Positions 44,577 to 53,425 of a DNA stretch of 64,000 bases are shown here, one piece after another. Source of the stretch: Catellatospora sp. TT07R-123 (GTDB taxonomy: Bacteria; Actinomycetota; Actinomycetes; Mycobacteriales; Micromonosporaceae); the NCBI RefSeq assembly GCF_018327705.1, contig NZ_BNEM01000001.1, positions 434,001 through 498,000 on the forward strand, in the 5' to 3' direction. Below the pieces are notes generated by a model. It did no database searches. It had not been told where the DNA came from and was given only the letters and a program-made list of their open reading frames with translations. A program made the position numbers and the translations under genes. Position 1 is the stretch's first letter, and every line of letters begins with the position of its first letter.

Positions 44577-45211
44577 CTGTGCTCCTTATACGCGAGCCCG
44601 GCCGGGCCGGAGGCCGACAGGGCCGCCGGGACGGTCGACTCCATGATGGACACCTCGGGCCCGTCCGGCTTCCACTCGTGGGCCAGGACGGAGTAGCTGA
44701 CCACGTCGTGCCAGACGCCGTGGGTGTGGAACAGTTCCCGCATGAACCCTTCCTGGACCAGGCCCAGGCGGGTCATCCGCTCGTGCATGCGCAGGTAGTC
44801 GGTGCGCCTGCCGCCCCAGATGCGGTGCAGGGCGAGCGGGCCGAACCCGTATGCCATGAGCAGGCGGGAGGCGGTCACGCCCCGGCCCACCCCCGGGGAC
44901 TCGGGGATCACGATGAGGCCGCCGAGCATCGCATTGCGGCCGTACTCCTCCACCAGCAGCCGGACCACTCCGACCAGGTCGGGTGCGCCGTCGACGGTGA
45001 TGGCCAGGGTGTACTGCGTGCGGGGGGTGCGCCGCGCCGCGGCCAGGTGCGCCTCCAGCGCCTCGGGCACCTGCTCGGCCGCCAGCTTGTCGAATCCCAT
45101 GAACTGGGTCAGCTCGGGATCGGTGTAGAGCCTTGTCAGCGCGGGCAGGTCCTGCTCGCACAGCTCCCGCAGGACGATGTCGCCACCGTCGATGGTCACC
45201 GGAAAGGGCAC
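44573..45211 (-). CDS. GNAT-family N-acetyltransferase
   Basis: 212 residues, single GNAT domain: IVLRELCEQDLPALTRLYTDPEL at the N terminus, LVGVVRLLVEEYGRNAMLGGLIVIPESPGVGRGVTASRLLMAYGF as the acetyl-CoA binding core, and MTRLGLVQEGFMRE near the end, as in RimJ/RimL-type enzymes. It transfers an acyl group to an amine; substrate unknown. GTG at 45211 is chosen because AAAGGGG precedes it; a longer in-frame extension lacks this. It is coupled to the E1-like gene, which suggests that they modify the same molecule. Confidence 0.85.
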   Translation of the reverse strand: MPFPVTIDGGDIVLRELCEQDLPALTRLYTDPELTQFMGFDKLAAEQVPEALEAHLAAARRTPRTQYTLAITVDGAPDLVGVVRLLVEEYGRNAMLGGLIVIPESPGVGRGVTASRLLMAYGFGPLALHRIWGGRRTDYLRMHERMTRLGLVQEGFMRELFHTHGVWHDVVSYSVLAHEWKPDGPEVSIMESTVPAALSASGPAGLAYKEHR

Positions 45212-45421
45212 TCGGCACCCCTTTGGTCTGACGAACCCCCATGGCCATGACTTCGATCTCCGCTGATCTGTTGCAGCGTAGGAGATGCGGCGGGCGGCCG
45301 CCTCAGCCAGCCGGGTGGGGCCATCGAGCCGCGTCGACACCGCCGACCGGCCGCGCAGCCGACGCGGCTGCACGGCGGCGTGCCCGGCCCGGGTCGGGCG
45401 CGGGGACGCCGTCGGTCGGAG

Positions 45422-46315
45422 TCACTCGTGCGGGCGCAGGACGCCCAGCGTGCGTACCGTGTCGGCGAGCGCGCGGATGGGTTCGTTCTCCGACTCGGTC
45501 CGCCACACGAGTGCGTACCGCAGCTCCTCCAGGTCCCGGACGGGGATGTAGGCGAGATCCGGGCGCACCAGGTACCGGGAGACGTGGGCCGGGTAGAGGG
45601 CGACGACCTCCCCGACGCTGACCATGGTCAGGACTTCGTCGTTGTTGCGCACGACCGGCCCGCGCTCGATCACCCGGCCGGTGCGGGTGTGCGGCGGAGC
45701 GTAGCCGTCGAACCAGTAGTCCGGTGAGACGACCTGGGGATGCTGGAAGTCTGCGGCCGCCTCCAGCGGGATCGACGACCGCGGGGCGAGTTCGTGCCCG
45801 ACGGCCACGGCCAGCACCCGGGGCTCGGACAGGATCACCGGACCCACCGTCAGATCGGGTTCCTCCACCGGCAGCCACGCGACCAGCACGTCGATCTCAC
45901 CCGCACGCAGGCCGGCGAACGGGTCGACGAACGGAGCGAACTGGAAGCGCAGCTTCCAGCGCGGATGGTCGGCCTGGAACGACTCCCAGAAGCGCCGCAT
46001 GTCGTATCGGTTGACCGGCAGCAGGCCGACGCGCAGGACGTGGTCGATGCCCCGGGCGGCGAGCTGGGCGCGGGCGAGGCCGGCGCGCAGTCCCGCGTAG
46101 ACCGGTCGCAGGTCGTCGTACAGCTGCCGGCCCAGCGGCGTGAGCTGGATCTGGCGGCGGTTCGCGCGATCGAACAGCTCCCCGCCGACTCGGCGTTCCT
46201 GCTGCTTGACGGCCTGGCTGATCCGGGCCTGGGAGACGTACAGCCGCTGCGCGGTGCGGCCGAAGTGCAGTTCCTCGGCAAGCGTCAGGAAGATCTCGAT
46301 GTCGCGAATCTCCAT
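45422..46315 (-). CDS. LysR-family transcriptional regulator
   Basis: 297 residues. The N-terminal winged helix (MEIRDIEIFLTLAEELHFGRTAQRLYVSQARISQAVKQQERRVGG) is typical, and the rest is the two-lobed LysR substrate-binding domain (VLRVGLLPVNRYDMRRF). ATG at 46315 follows GGGGAG. The GNAT/E1-like pair lies downstream on the same strand after 210 bp, and a hemerythrin-like gene diverges 199 bp upstream. Either may be its target. Confidence 0.92.
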   Translation of the reverse strand: MEIRDIEIFLTLAEELHFGRTAQRLYVSQARISQAVKQQERRVGGELFDRANRRQIQLTPLGRQLYDDLRPVYAGLRAGLARAQLAARGIDHVLRVGLLPVNRYDMRRFWESFQADHPRWKLRFQFAPFVDPFAGLRAGEIDVLVAWLPVEEPDLTVGPVILSEPRVLAVAVGHELAPRSSIPLEAAADFQHPQVVSPDYWFDGYAPPHTRTGRVIERGPVVRNNDEVLTMVSVGEVVALYPAHVSRYLVRPDLAYIPVRDLEELRYALVWRTESENEPIRALADTVRTLGVLRPHE

Positions 46316-46513
46316 GCGCTCCCCGATGCCCGCGGCTGTGCCGCCTGACAGGTTACGCCGGGCAGCCGCGGCGGCCCAGGGCACTTCTCCCCGCCGCATC
46401 GCGTCACCGTGCCGCAGGCGCCGAGGTCAGCGGGTTCTGTTAACCCCACTGTTATCGCCGGGCATGCGAAGTCGTCGTTGATCAAGCTGCCGCGGGTGGC
46501 CAGGGTATGAGCC

Positions 46514-47023
46514 ATGGGTTTGGACCTGACGGCGATGCACGCCGCACACGGGGCGCTGCGCCTGGAACTGGAGCAGCTGGCACGCATCGCCGTCGGCGAC
46601 GATCCCGGGCGCGTCCTGCGTACCGCGCCGGGGTGGCAGCTGTTCACCCGGACGCTGCACAGCCACTACCGCACCGAGGACGAACTGCTCTGGCCGGCGC
46701 TGCGGCGGCGTGCCGGACGGCCCGGCGAGCTGGTGCCGCTGGAGGCACTGGAGGCCGAGCACGCGGCTCTCGGCGAGGTGGTCGCGGCGATCGACACGCT
46801 GCTCGCCGGCCCGGAGGTCGACCCGGTCTGGCTCGGGGACCTGCTCGATTCGCTGATCGCGGGACTGCGCGGGCACCTCGCCCACGAGGAGCAGGCCGCG
46901 ATCCCGCTCATCACCCGGCTCCTGACGCCGCAGGAGTGGACAGCCTTCGAGCAGGTCCACCACCGCCGGATCGGCACGACGCTGACCCGGGCCCCGGCCG
47001 ACCGCTGGACCGCCCGTGCCTGA
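46514..47023 (+). CDS. Hemerythrin-like (HHE) domain protein
   Basis: 169 residues, one four-helix HHE domain. Candidate iron ligands are H12, H51 with E55, H83, and the HLAHEEQ segment (H121, H124, E125/E126). Proteins of this kind bind a di-iron centre and sense or scavenge O2, NO or peroxide. ATG at 46514 gives the first helix complete. It diverges from the LysR gene, which may control it. Confidence 0.87.
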   Translation: MGLDLTAMHAAHGALRLELEQLARIAVGDDPGRVLRTAPGWQLFTRTLHSHYRTEDELLWPALRRRAGRPGELVPLEALEAEHAALGEVVAAIDTLLAGPEVDPVWLGDLLDSLIAGLRGHLAHEEQAAIPLITRLLTPQEWTAFEQVHHRRIGTTLTRAPADRWTARA

Positions 47024-47244
47024 CCGCAATCCATCACCAGCCGCATCGGAGGCCGAACCATGAGCAGACGCACCGCCGCCCCCTGGCTCCGCATCAGTCC
47101 CGCCCGCAGACGCGCTGGTGGGCCGCGGCCGCCGCCGCCCGGCCCCGCTCCGCCTCGCGGCACGACCCTGCCCCGTCCCACCTCGCGTGGGGCTGTTCCA
47201 CCGGCCCATGTCATGACTTCGACGTCAGAAAGCAGATCAGCATT

Positions 47245-48477
47245 ATGGATACCAGCAGGAAGAGCGCCCTCACCGAGACGGGGCTGCGCAAGATGCGTGA
47301 CGTGCTGGCGCGGCACGTCGATTCCGGGCGGATACCCGGGTTCGTCGCGCTGGTGAGCCAGGGCGGCGAGACGCATGTCGAGACGATGGGGACGATGCGC
47401 CACGACGGTGGTCCGCCGATGGCCCGCGACACCCTCTTCCGGATGGCCTCGACGTCCAAACCGGTCACGGCCGCCGCGGCGATGATCCTGCTCGACGAGT
47501 GCAGGCTGCGCCTGGACGACACCGTGGACCGCTGGCTGCCGGAACTCGCCGACCGCCGGGTGCTCTCGCGCGTCGACGCCCCGCTGGACGACACGGTGCC
47601 GGCCCGGCGGCCGATCACCGTGCGGGACGTGCTGACCTCCACCTTCGGGCTCGGCATGGACATGACGGCGCTGGGCACCCCGATCATGGGTGCGGTCTTC
47701 GAGCAGGGGCTCACCCCCAACCTGCCGGAGCCGATGCCCGAGCCGGACGAGTGGCTGCGCCGCCTCGGCGCGCTGCCCCTGATGCACCAGCCCGGCGAGC
47801 GGTGGCAGTACCACATCGCCAGTGACCTGCTCGGCGTGCTCGTCGCCCGGGTCACCGGCCAGTCGTTCGAGGCGTTCCTGCGGGAGCGGCTCTTCGGTCC
47901 GCTGGGCATGGCGGACACCGGTTTCCACGTACCCGCCGGGAAGCTCGACCGGCTGCCGCCCGCGTACGTTCCCGACCCGCAGACCGGTGAGTTCCACGTG
48001 TGGGACCACGCCGAGGGCGGACGCCACAGCACCCCTCCGGCGTTCCAGGGCGGGGGCGGCGGCCTGGTCTCCACCGTCGACGACTACCACGCCTACTTCC
48101 GCATGCTGCTGAACCACGGGACACACGGCGGCGAGCGGATCCTGTCCCGGGCCGCGGTCGAGCTGATGACCACCAACCGGCTCACGCCCGAGCAGCAGGC
48201 CGCCCGCACCACGCTGGCCACCGAGAACGTCCATGTCTCGTTCGGCCAGGGGCAGCAGGGCGGCTGGGGCTTCGGCATGGCGGTGCGGACCTACCGCGGC
48301 GACTACGCGCCCATCGGCCAGTTCGGATGGGACGGCGGAAGCGGCACCACGACCTACGCCGACCCGCAGAACCAGGTCGTCGGCATTCTGCTCACCCAGG
48401 TCGGTCTGTCCGTCCCGGATCCGGCGTGGCTGGTCCAGGACTTCTGGACCGCGCTCTACCAGTCGCTCGGCGACTGA
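47245..48477 (+). CDS. Class C beta-lactamase-like serine hydrolase
   Basis: 410 residues with the serine beta-lactamase/EstB fold. The nucleophile motif S69-T-S-K72 lies in FRMASTSKPVTAAA. Tyrosine in QYHIASD occupies the YxN position, with Ser at the third place as in esterases of this group. GGSGTTTY replaces the KTG triad. No signal peptide, so it is cytoplasmic and more likely an esterase than a true beta-lactamase. ATG at 47245 follows only a weak AGAAAG box. The 221 bp before it contain no other convincing gene. Confidence 0.87.
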   Translation: MDTSRKSALTETGLRKMRDVLARHVDSGRIPGFVALVSQGGETHVETMGTMRHDGGPPMARDTLFRMASTSKPVTAAAAMILLDECRLRLDDTVDRWLPELADRRVLSRVDAPLDDTVPARRPITVRDVLTSTFGLGMDMTALGTPIMGAVFEQGLTPNLPEPMPEPDEWLRRLGALPLMHQPGERWQYHIASDLLGVLVARVTGQSFEAFLRERLFGPLGMADTGFHVPAGKLDRLPPAYVPDPQTGEFHVWDHAEGGRHSTPPAFQGGGGGLVSTVDDYHAYFRMLLNHGTHGGERILSRAAVELMTTNRLTPEQQAARTTLATENVHVSFGQGQQGGWGFGMAVRTYRGDYAPIGQFGWDGGSGTTTYADPQNQVVGILLTQVGLSVPDPAWLVQDFWTALYQSLGD

Positions 48478-48539
48478 CCCGAGCAATCGCGGGACGCCCG
48501 TCCCGCCGACCCCACATCCCCTCGTACAAAGGATTGATC

Positions 48540-48947
48540 ATGTCCATCGTTCTGTCCGACCAGGACAAGCAGACCCTGCGCACCGCCGCGTACGGCGCCG
48601 TGTCGCTGCTGGCCGCCGCCGGTGCCGCCGGAGGCTCGCCGCACAAGATCGCCACGGACGGCAGCATCGCCCTGGCCTCCGCGACCGGCCCGGTCGGTCA
48701 CGTGCTCGCCGCCCAGTCGGCGGTGAAGGTGAGCGGCAAGTCCGTCGCGGAGATCGCCGACCAGGTGCTGCCGGCGCTGACGGCGTCGGTGGTCCTGCCC
48801 GGAAAGCAGGACCCGGCCGAGGCCGAGAACTTCCGCGGCGTCGTCGACGTCGCCATCCAGGCCGCCACCCGGGCGGGCAAGGACGAGCCCAGCCCCACCA
48901 TGGCGGCCGTCATCCGCCAGATCACCGCCGCCCTCGACGCCGCCTGA
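48540..48947 (+). CDS. Small protein of unknown function
   Basis: 135 residues, not recognised. It is Ala-rich and probably mostly helical (DQDKQTLRTAAYGAVSLLAAAGA; SVAEIADQVLPALTASVVLP; MAAVIRQITAALDAA). The central GSIALASATGPVGHVLAAQS is neutral and not hydrophobic enough for a clear membrane helix. ATG at 48540 has a strong AAAGGA box. It follows the beta-lactamase-like gene by 62 bp on the same strand and may be co-transcribed. A 19-bp hairpin follows. Confidence 0.75.
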   Translation: MSIVLSDQDKQTLRTAAYGAVSLLAAAGAAGGSPHKIATDGSIALASATGPVGHVLAAQSAVKVSGKSVAEIADQVLPALTASVVLPGKQDPAEAENFRGVVDVAIQAATRAGKDEPSPTMAAVIRQITAALDAA

Positions 48948-48959
48948 GCCGACGGCACC

Positions 48960-49002
48960 CGCTCGGGTGGTGGCCGGCCTCGCGCCGGCCGCCACCCGAG
49001 CG
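48960..49002. terminator. 19-bp hairpin between convergent genes
   Basis: Arms 48960-48978 and 48984-49002 pair over 19 positions with one G-U type mismatch and a 5-nt loop. It lies between the small unknown gene (ends 48947) and the M23-like gene (ends 49010), a bidirectional terminator position. Confidence 0.75.
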
Positions 49003-49009
49003 GCAGGCC

Positions 49010-50335
49010 TCAGGCGGAGTAGATGAGTTTGACGCCGCCGACGGTCAGCACGGCCACCGTGGCGCCGCCGACGCCGGAGTTGAGGTTGCGCCAGGCGTTG
49101 TTGCTGGCCGCCTCGTGCACGTAGCCGCCCGCGCTGGTGTAGATGTGCTTGACGCCCCCGACGTTCATCGCCGCGAGCGTGCCGTCGGAGACGCCGGAGA
49201 TGCCGGTCCACAGGTTCTGCCAGCCCGCGTTGCTGGCCGCCTCGTACACCGAGCCGCCGTTGACCGTGTAGATGATCTTCGTACTGCCGAGGGTGATGGC
49301 CGCGACCGCCGAGGCGGGGATGCCGGTGTTCAGGTTGCGCCAGGCGTTGGCGCTGCTGGCCTCGTGCACGTATCCGCCGACGATGCTGTAGACGTATTTG
49401 ATCCCGTCGAGCTGGATCACCGAGATCGACGACGAGCCGACCCCGCCGATGCCGCTGTTGAGGTTGCGCCAGGCGTTGTTGCTGGCCGCCTCGTGGACGT
49501 ACCCGTCGACGACGCTGTAGATGAGCTTCACCCCGTCGAGGTTCAGCGCGGCCAGGGCGGTGCCCTGCGCGCCGGTGACGCCGGTCCACAGGTTCTGCCA
49601 GCCCGCGTTGCTGGCCGCCTCGAAGATCCGGCCGCCGTTGAGGGTGTACAGGATCTTGGTGGTGCCCAGTGCGATCGGCGCCACCGCCGAGCCGGTCACC
49701 GCACCGGCGCTGCCGGAGACCGGCAGCGCCCGCCAGGCGTTGTTGCTGGCCGCCTCGTACACCTGCCGCGGCGACACCCCGCCCGGGTGCTGTGCGATGT
49801 AGACCAGCGGGCTGATCCGGTTGCCGGCCGGGTCGATCATGTGCCAGTGCACGTGCGGGCCGGTGGAGCTGCCCGAGCCGGGTGCCCCGGCCGCGCCGCC
49901 GGACAGGCCGACGATCGTGCCCGCCTCGACGTAGGTGCCGTTGGCGAGCAGGAACTGCGACAGGTGCAGGTATTGGCTGCGGTAGCCGTCGGCGTGGTAG
50001 ATCGTGACGGTGTGGCCGCCGGAGCCGTTGTACGGCGTGTTCTGGACCGTTCCGGCACCGCAGGCGGGCAGGCGGGTGCCCACGGGCATGCCGAAGTCGA
50101 TGCCGCCGAGCGAGCCCCGGGCCAGGTGGCCCTCCCAGGTGTCGGTGATCGGGTATGCGGTGAACGGGTTGTAGATCACCGGTGCCGCGTACGCCGCCCC
50201 GGGCAGCGCCAGCACCCCGCCCGCGGCCATCGCGCCCGCGCCCAGCGCGGCGGTGCGCAGCATCGCGCGGCGGCTCAGGCCCGGCGTGGGCTCGCCCTCG
50301 CCCGCGCAGCAGCCGCCTTCGTCGGTTCGTGCCAT
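49010..50335 (-). CDS. Tat-exported M23 (LytM)-like protein with six lectin-type repeats
   Basis: 441 residues. A Tat signal (SRRAMLRTAALGAG, residues 21-34) is cut near AYA. The M23 domain (about 66-175) keeps D80, H124 in YLHLS, and H161/H163 in HVHW, but the first zinc ligand of the HxxxD motif is Leu (L76-GGI-D80), so peptidoglycan cleavage is doubtful. Six repeats of about 42 residues follow (consensus VHEAASNNAWRNLNSG, then LIYS), likely forming a PLL/tectonin-type beta-propeller that binds glycans. ATG at 50335 follows GAGGAG. The protein may bind cell walls rather than cut them. Confidence 0.87.
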   Translation of the reverse strand: MARTDEGGCCAGEGEPTPGLSRRAMLRTAALGAGAMAAGGVLALPGAAYAAPVIYNPFTAYPITDTWEGHLARGSLGGIDFGMPVGTRLPACGAGTVQNTPYNGSGGHTVTIYHADGYRSQYLHLSQFLLANGTYVEAGTIVGLSGGAAGAPGSGSSTGPHVHWHMIDPAGNRISPLVYIAQHPGGVSPRQVYEAASNNAWRALPVSGSAGAVTGSAVAPIALGTTKILYTLNGGRIFEAASNAGWQNLWTGVTGAQGTALAALNLDGVKLIYSVVDGYVHEAASNNAWRNLNSGIGGVGSSSISVIQLDGIKYVYSIVGGYVHEASSANAWRNLNTGIPASAVAAITLGSTKIIYTVNGGSVYEAASNAGWQNLWTGISGVSDGTLAAMNVGGVKHIYTSAGGYVHEAASNNAWRNLNSGVGGATVAVLTVGGVKLIYSA

Positions 50336-50447
50336 GTCACTCCTCTTCCGGCCAAGGGAACGCATCCGCGCAGATGGATCGACAGCGGTGCGCGCCCATT
50401 GTCGGAGGGCGGGTTCACACGTCGGCACATCCGGCCGTCACACGCGG

Positions 50448-53300
50448 TCAGGCCGCGGGCAGGCGGGCCAGCCGGTCGCGCAGGTCCTGGGCGTCGGGGT
50501 GGCCCAGTTCGTCGAGCATGGCCAGCGCGTGCCGCCAGGCGTCCGCGGCGGCCCGGTCGTCCCCGGCCGCGTGGTGGGCGTCGCCGAGGTGCGCCAGGGT
50601 GATCGTCTCGTAGTAGGGGTCGGCGAGTCCGCGCAGCACCACCAGCGCCTCCCGGTAGTGGACCATCGCCTGCCCGTGGTCGCCCCGGCTGTGGTGGGCG
50701 AAGCCGAGGCTGTCCAGCGCGTTGGCCAGTCCTTCCTGGTCGGCGAGGTCCCGGTGCACTTCGACGGCCTGCTCGCAGTACTCGACGGCGTCGCCGTACT
50801 GACCCAGCTGGGCGTGCAGCCAGCCGATACTGTTGAGGGCCTGGCCGCGGCCGATGAGGTGGCCCGCCGACCCGAACCGGTCCAGTGCCCGCCGGGCGGC
50901 CAGCAGCGCCGCGTGCCGGTCGCCCTGCCCCTCGTGGACGAGGCTCATCCGCAGATTGGTGTACGCCTGGCCGACCGGGTCGGCGAGTTCCCCGAACAGG
51001 TCGTCGGCGCGGCGCAGGTGCGTGTGCGCCAGCGGGTAGCGCTTCAGGCGGTTGTACGCCAGCCCGAGGCCGCCGTGCGCGTGGGCCTGGCCGACCCGGT
51101 CCGCGACCCGCTCGGCAGCCGCCAGCGCGGTGCGCTGGGTGGCGACCCAGTCGTGCCAGTGCCCGCCCCGGTCCAGGAACGTCGACAGCGCCGAGGCCAG
51201 CTGCCACGCGTACTCGGCGAGGTCGGTGTCGGCGGCCGCGCTCGTCGCGGCCAGCAGCGCCGCGTGCTCGCGCGCGAACCACGCCGACGCCGTGCCGGTG
51301 TCGGCGAACCGGGCGGGGCTCGCGCCGGGCTCCACCGGCAGCAGGCTCAGCTTGTACCGGTGCGGGTAGATCAGGACCGCCGCCGTGTACGCGCTGTGCA
51401 GGTAGTACGCCAGCACCCGCCGCAGCGCGGCCTGCCGGCCGGACCCTGGGTCGGTGCGGCGGGCCAGCTCGGCGGCGTAGGTCCGCAGCAGATCGTGCAG
51501 CGAGAACCGGTCCGGGGTGTGCTCGGTGATCAGGTGGGCGCGCACCAGTTCGGCCAGCGCGGGCCGGACCTCGGCCGGCGGCGCGCCGGCCAGGCTGGCC
51601 GCCGCGCCGGGGCCGAGGTCCTGTCCCGGATGCAGCCCGAGCAGCCGGAACAGCGCCGCGGCCGACGGCGTCAAGCTGCGGTACGACCAGGAGAACGCCG
51701 CGTGCACGTCGGCGGTGATCCCGTCCACCCTGGCGGCGCCCAGGCCCTGCCGCGTGGCGGACAGCTCAGCCGCGAGCACGTCCAGCGGCAGGCCCGGCTG
51801 GACGGCGGCGCGGGCAGCGACCATGGCCAGCGCCAGCGGAAGGCGCGCGCAGCGGGCCGCGATCTGGGCGGCGGCCTGCGCCTGGGCGGCCACGCGCTCC
51901 GGACCCAGGCGCCCGGCCAGGAGCTCCCGGGCCTCGTCGTCGGGCAGCACGTCGAGGGTCACCGGATGGGCGCCTTCCAGCGCCACCAGGTCTAGCAGCT
52001 GGTCACGGCTGGTGATCAGCACCAGCCCGCCGCCTCCGCCGGGCAGCAGCGGCCGGACCTGTTCGGCGTCGAACGCGTTGTCGAGCAGCACCAGCATGCG
52101 CCGCCCGGCGATGACGCTGCGGTACAGGCCCGCCTGGGCGTCGAGGCCGGGCGGGACGCGGTCGGGCGCGACACCGAGCCCGTCGAGCAGGCCGCGCAGC
52201 GCCTCGCCGGGCTCGACCGGACGGGCGGCGGGATGGAATCCGCGCAGGTTGACGTAGAGCTGCCCGTCGGGGAACCTGGCCGCGACCCGGTGTGCGAAAT
52301 GGACCGCGAGCGCCGTCTTGCCCACCCCGGCGGTGCCCATGAGGACGGTGACCACAGTGGTCGGCGGCGTGGCACCGGCGGCGCCGGCGAGCGTCTCCAG
52401 GCGGGCCAGTTCCGCACCGCGGCCGGCGAAGCCGCGCACGTCCAGGGGCAGTTGGGCGGGCACCACCGCCGCCGGCCGGGCCGTACGCGGCGGCGTGCCC
52501 TGACCGCCCGCTGCCGGGCCGGGGTCGCCGGGCGGGTCGAGGGCGCGGTCGCCCAGCAGGATGCGCCGTTCGAGGTCCCGCAGCTCGCTGCCGACGTCGA
52601 GGCCGTAGCCCTCGGACAGGGCCTGGCGCGCGGTGCGGTAGGCGCCGAGCGCGTCGGTGACCCGGCCGCTGCGGTACAGCGCGAGCATCAGCTGGGCGAC
52701 GAGCCGCTGCCGGACCGGGTCGGCGGCCACCGCGGCGGTCAGCTCCGGCACGATCAGCGCGTGGTTGCCGCAGTCGAGCTCCGCGTCGAACAGCTGCTCC
52801 AGCACCCGGTCGCGCCGCTCGCCGAGGTGGGCGCGGGCCGCGGCGGCGTACGGTGCCCGTACCCCCGCCAGCGGCTGCGGGCCGCGCCACAGGCCGAGCG
52901 CCGCACGCAGCAGCCTGACGGCCTCGGCGGGCGCGCGCGCCGCCCGTGCCTGGCCGACGAGGTGGGTGAACACCGCGAGGTCGAGCCGGCCGTGGGCGAT
53001 GTGCAGGGTGTAACCGGCGGGCTGGCGGTCCACGGCGGCCAGCGGGCCGTCGCCGTCGCGCAGGGCGGCGCGCAGGGTGGAGACCATGTTCTGCACCTGT
53101 ACGGTCGCGGTGCGCGGCGGTGCCCCGCCCCACATCGCCTCGACGATCTCGTCCATCGTCACCAGTCGCCCGGTGTGCAGCATGAGCAGGGCGACCAGGT
53201 CGAGCTGCTGGCGGCGGGCGAATCGCAGCGGCCGGCCCGAGGCGACGACCTCCACCGGGCCGAGCACGCGGAAGTCGCCACCGTGGCCGTCTGCGATCAT
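50448..53300 (-). CDS. SARP/AfsR-type transcriptional activator with NB-ARC and TPR domains
   Basis: 950 residues. An OmpR-like DNA-binding domain (about 8-100), a bacterial transcriptional activation domain (about 105-250), an NB-ARC ATPase with Walker A GTAGVGKTA (322-330) and LVLLDNA, and C-terminal tetratricopeptide repeats (about 690-940) are in the AfsR/DnrI order. Such proteins activate secondary metabolism or development. No biosynthetic cluster is adjacent, so the target is unknown. ATG at 53300 has no good ribosome-binding site, but the domain begins right after it. Its 3' end lies 113 bp from the M23-like start on the same strand. Confidence 0.92.
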   Translation of the reverse strand: MIADGHGGDFRVLGPVEVVASGRPLRFARRQQLDLVALLMLHTGRLVTMDEIVEAMWGGAPPRTATVQVQNMVSTLRAALRDGDGPLAAVDRQPAGYTLHIAHGRLDLAVFTHLVGQARAARAPAEAVRLLRAALGLWRGPQPLAGVRAPYAAAARAHLGERRDRVLEQLFDAELDCGNHALIVPELTAAVAADPVRQRLVAQLMLALYRSGRVTDALGAYRTARQALSEGYGLDVGSELRDLERRILLGDRALDPPGDPGPAAGGQGTPPRTARPAAVVPAQLPLDVRGFAGRGAELARLETLAGAAGATPPTTVVTVLMGTAGVGKTALAVHFAHRVAARFPDGQLYVNLRGFHPAARPVEPGEALRGLLDGLGVAPDRVPPGLDAQAGLYRSVIAGRRMLVLLDNAFDAEQVRPLLPGGGGGLVLITSRDQLLDLVALEGAHPVTLDVLPDDEARELLAGRLGPERVAAQAQAAAQIAARCARLPLALAMVAARAAVQPGLPLDVLAAELSATRQGLGAARVDGITADVHAAFSWSYRSLTPSAAALFRLLGLHPGQDLGPGAAASLAGAPPAEVRPALAELVRAHLITEHTPDRFSLHDLLRTYAAELARRTDPGSGRQAALRRVLAYYLHSAYTAAVLIYPHRYKLSLLPVEPGASPARFADTGTASAWFAREHAALLAATSAAADTDLAEYAWQLASALSTFLDRGGHWHDWVATQRTALAAAERVADRVGQAHAHGGLGLAYNRLKRYPLAHTHLRRADDLFGELADPVGQAYTNLRMSLVHEGQGDRHAALLAARRALDRFGSAGHLIGRGQALNSIGWLHAQLGQYGDAVEYCEQAVEVHRDLADQEGLANALDSLGFAHHSRGDHGQAMVHYREALVVLRGLADPYYETITLAHLGDAHHAAGDDRAAADAWRHALAMLDELGHPDAQDLRDRLARLPAA

Positions 53301-53375
53301 CGGCGCCGATCGTAGCCGGGATGGATGAACGGCCCATAGCGGGCGGGTGCCGGTGTTCGCGCGGGCGCGTACGAC

Positions 53376-53407
53376 GAAGGCCGACCCGGTGGTCCGGATC
53401 GGCCTTC
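53376..53407 (-). terminator. Hairpin after the PD40 surface-protein gene
   Basis: GAAGGCCGA (53376-53384) pairs with TCGGCCTTC (53399-53407), a 9-bp stem with a 14-nt loop, 18 nt past the stop codon of the minus-strand gene. Likely its terminator. Confidence 0.55.
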
Positions 53408-53425
53408 TGTCGTCGGCGTCCTGGC

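Noticed and set aside
45355-45371. 7-bp hairpin after the LysR gene
   Set aside because: Too short for GC-rich DNA to be called a terminator with confidence.
47060-47356. 98-codon open frame with a good GGAGG box just before the beta-lactamase-like gene
   Set aside because: It overlaps that gene by 112 bp in another frame, is Pro/Arg-rich, and resembles no protein. It could be a short leader peptide but is not supported.
49010-49760. Regular DNA repeats of about 130 bp
   Set aside because: These are the coding repeats of the six lectin-like units of the M23-like protein, not a noncoding array.
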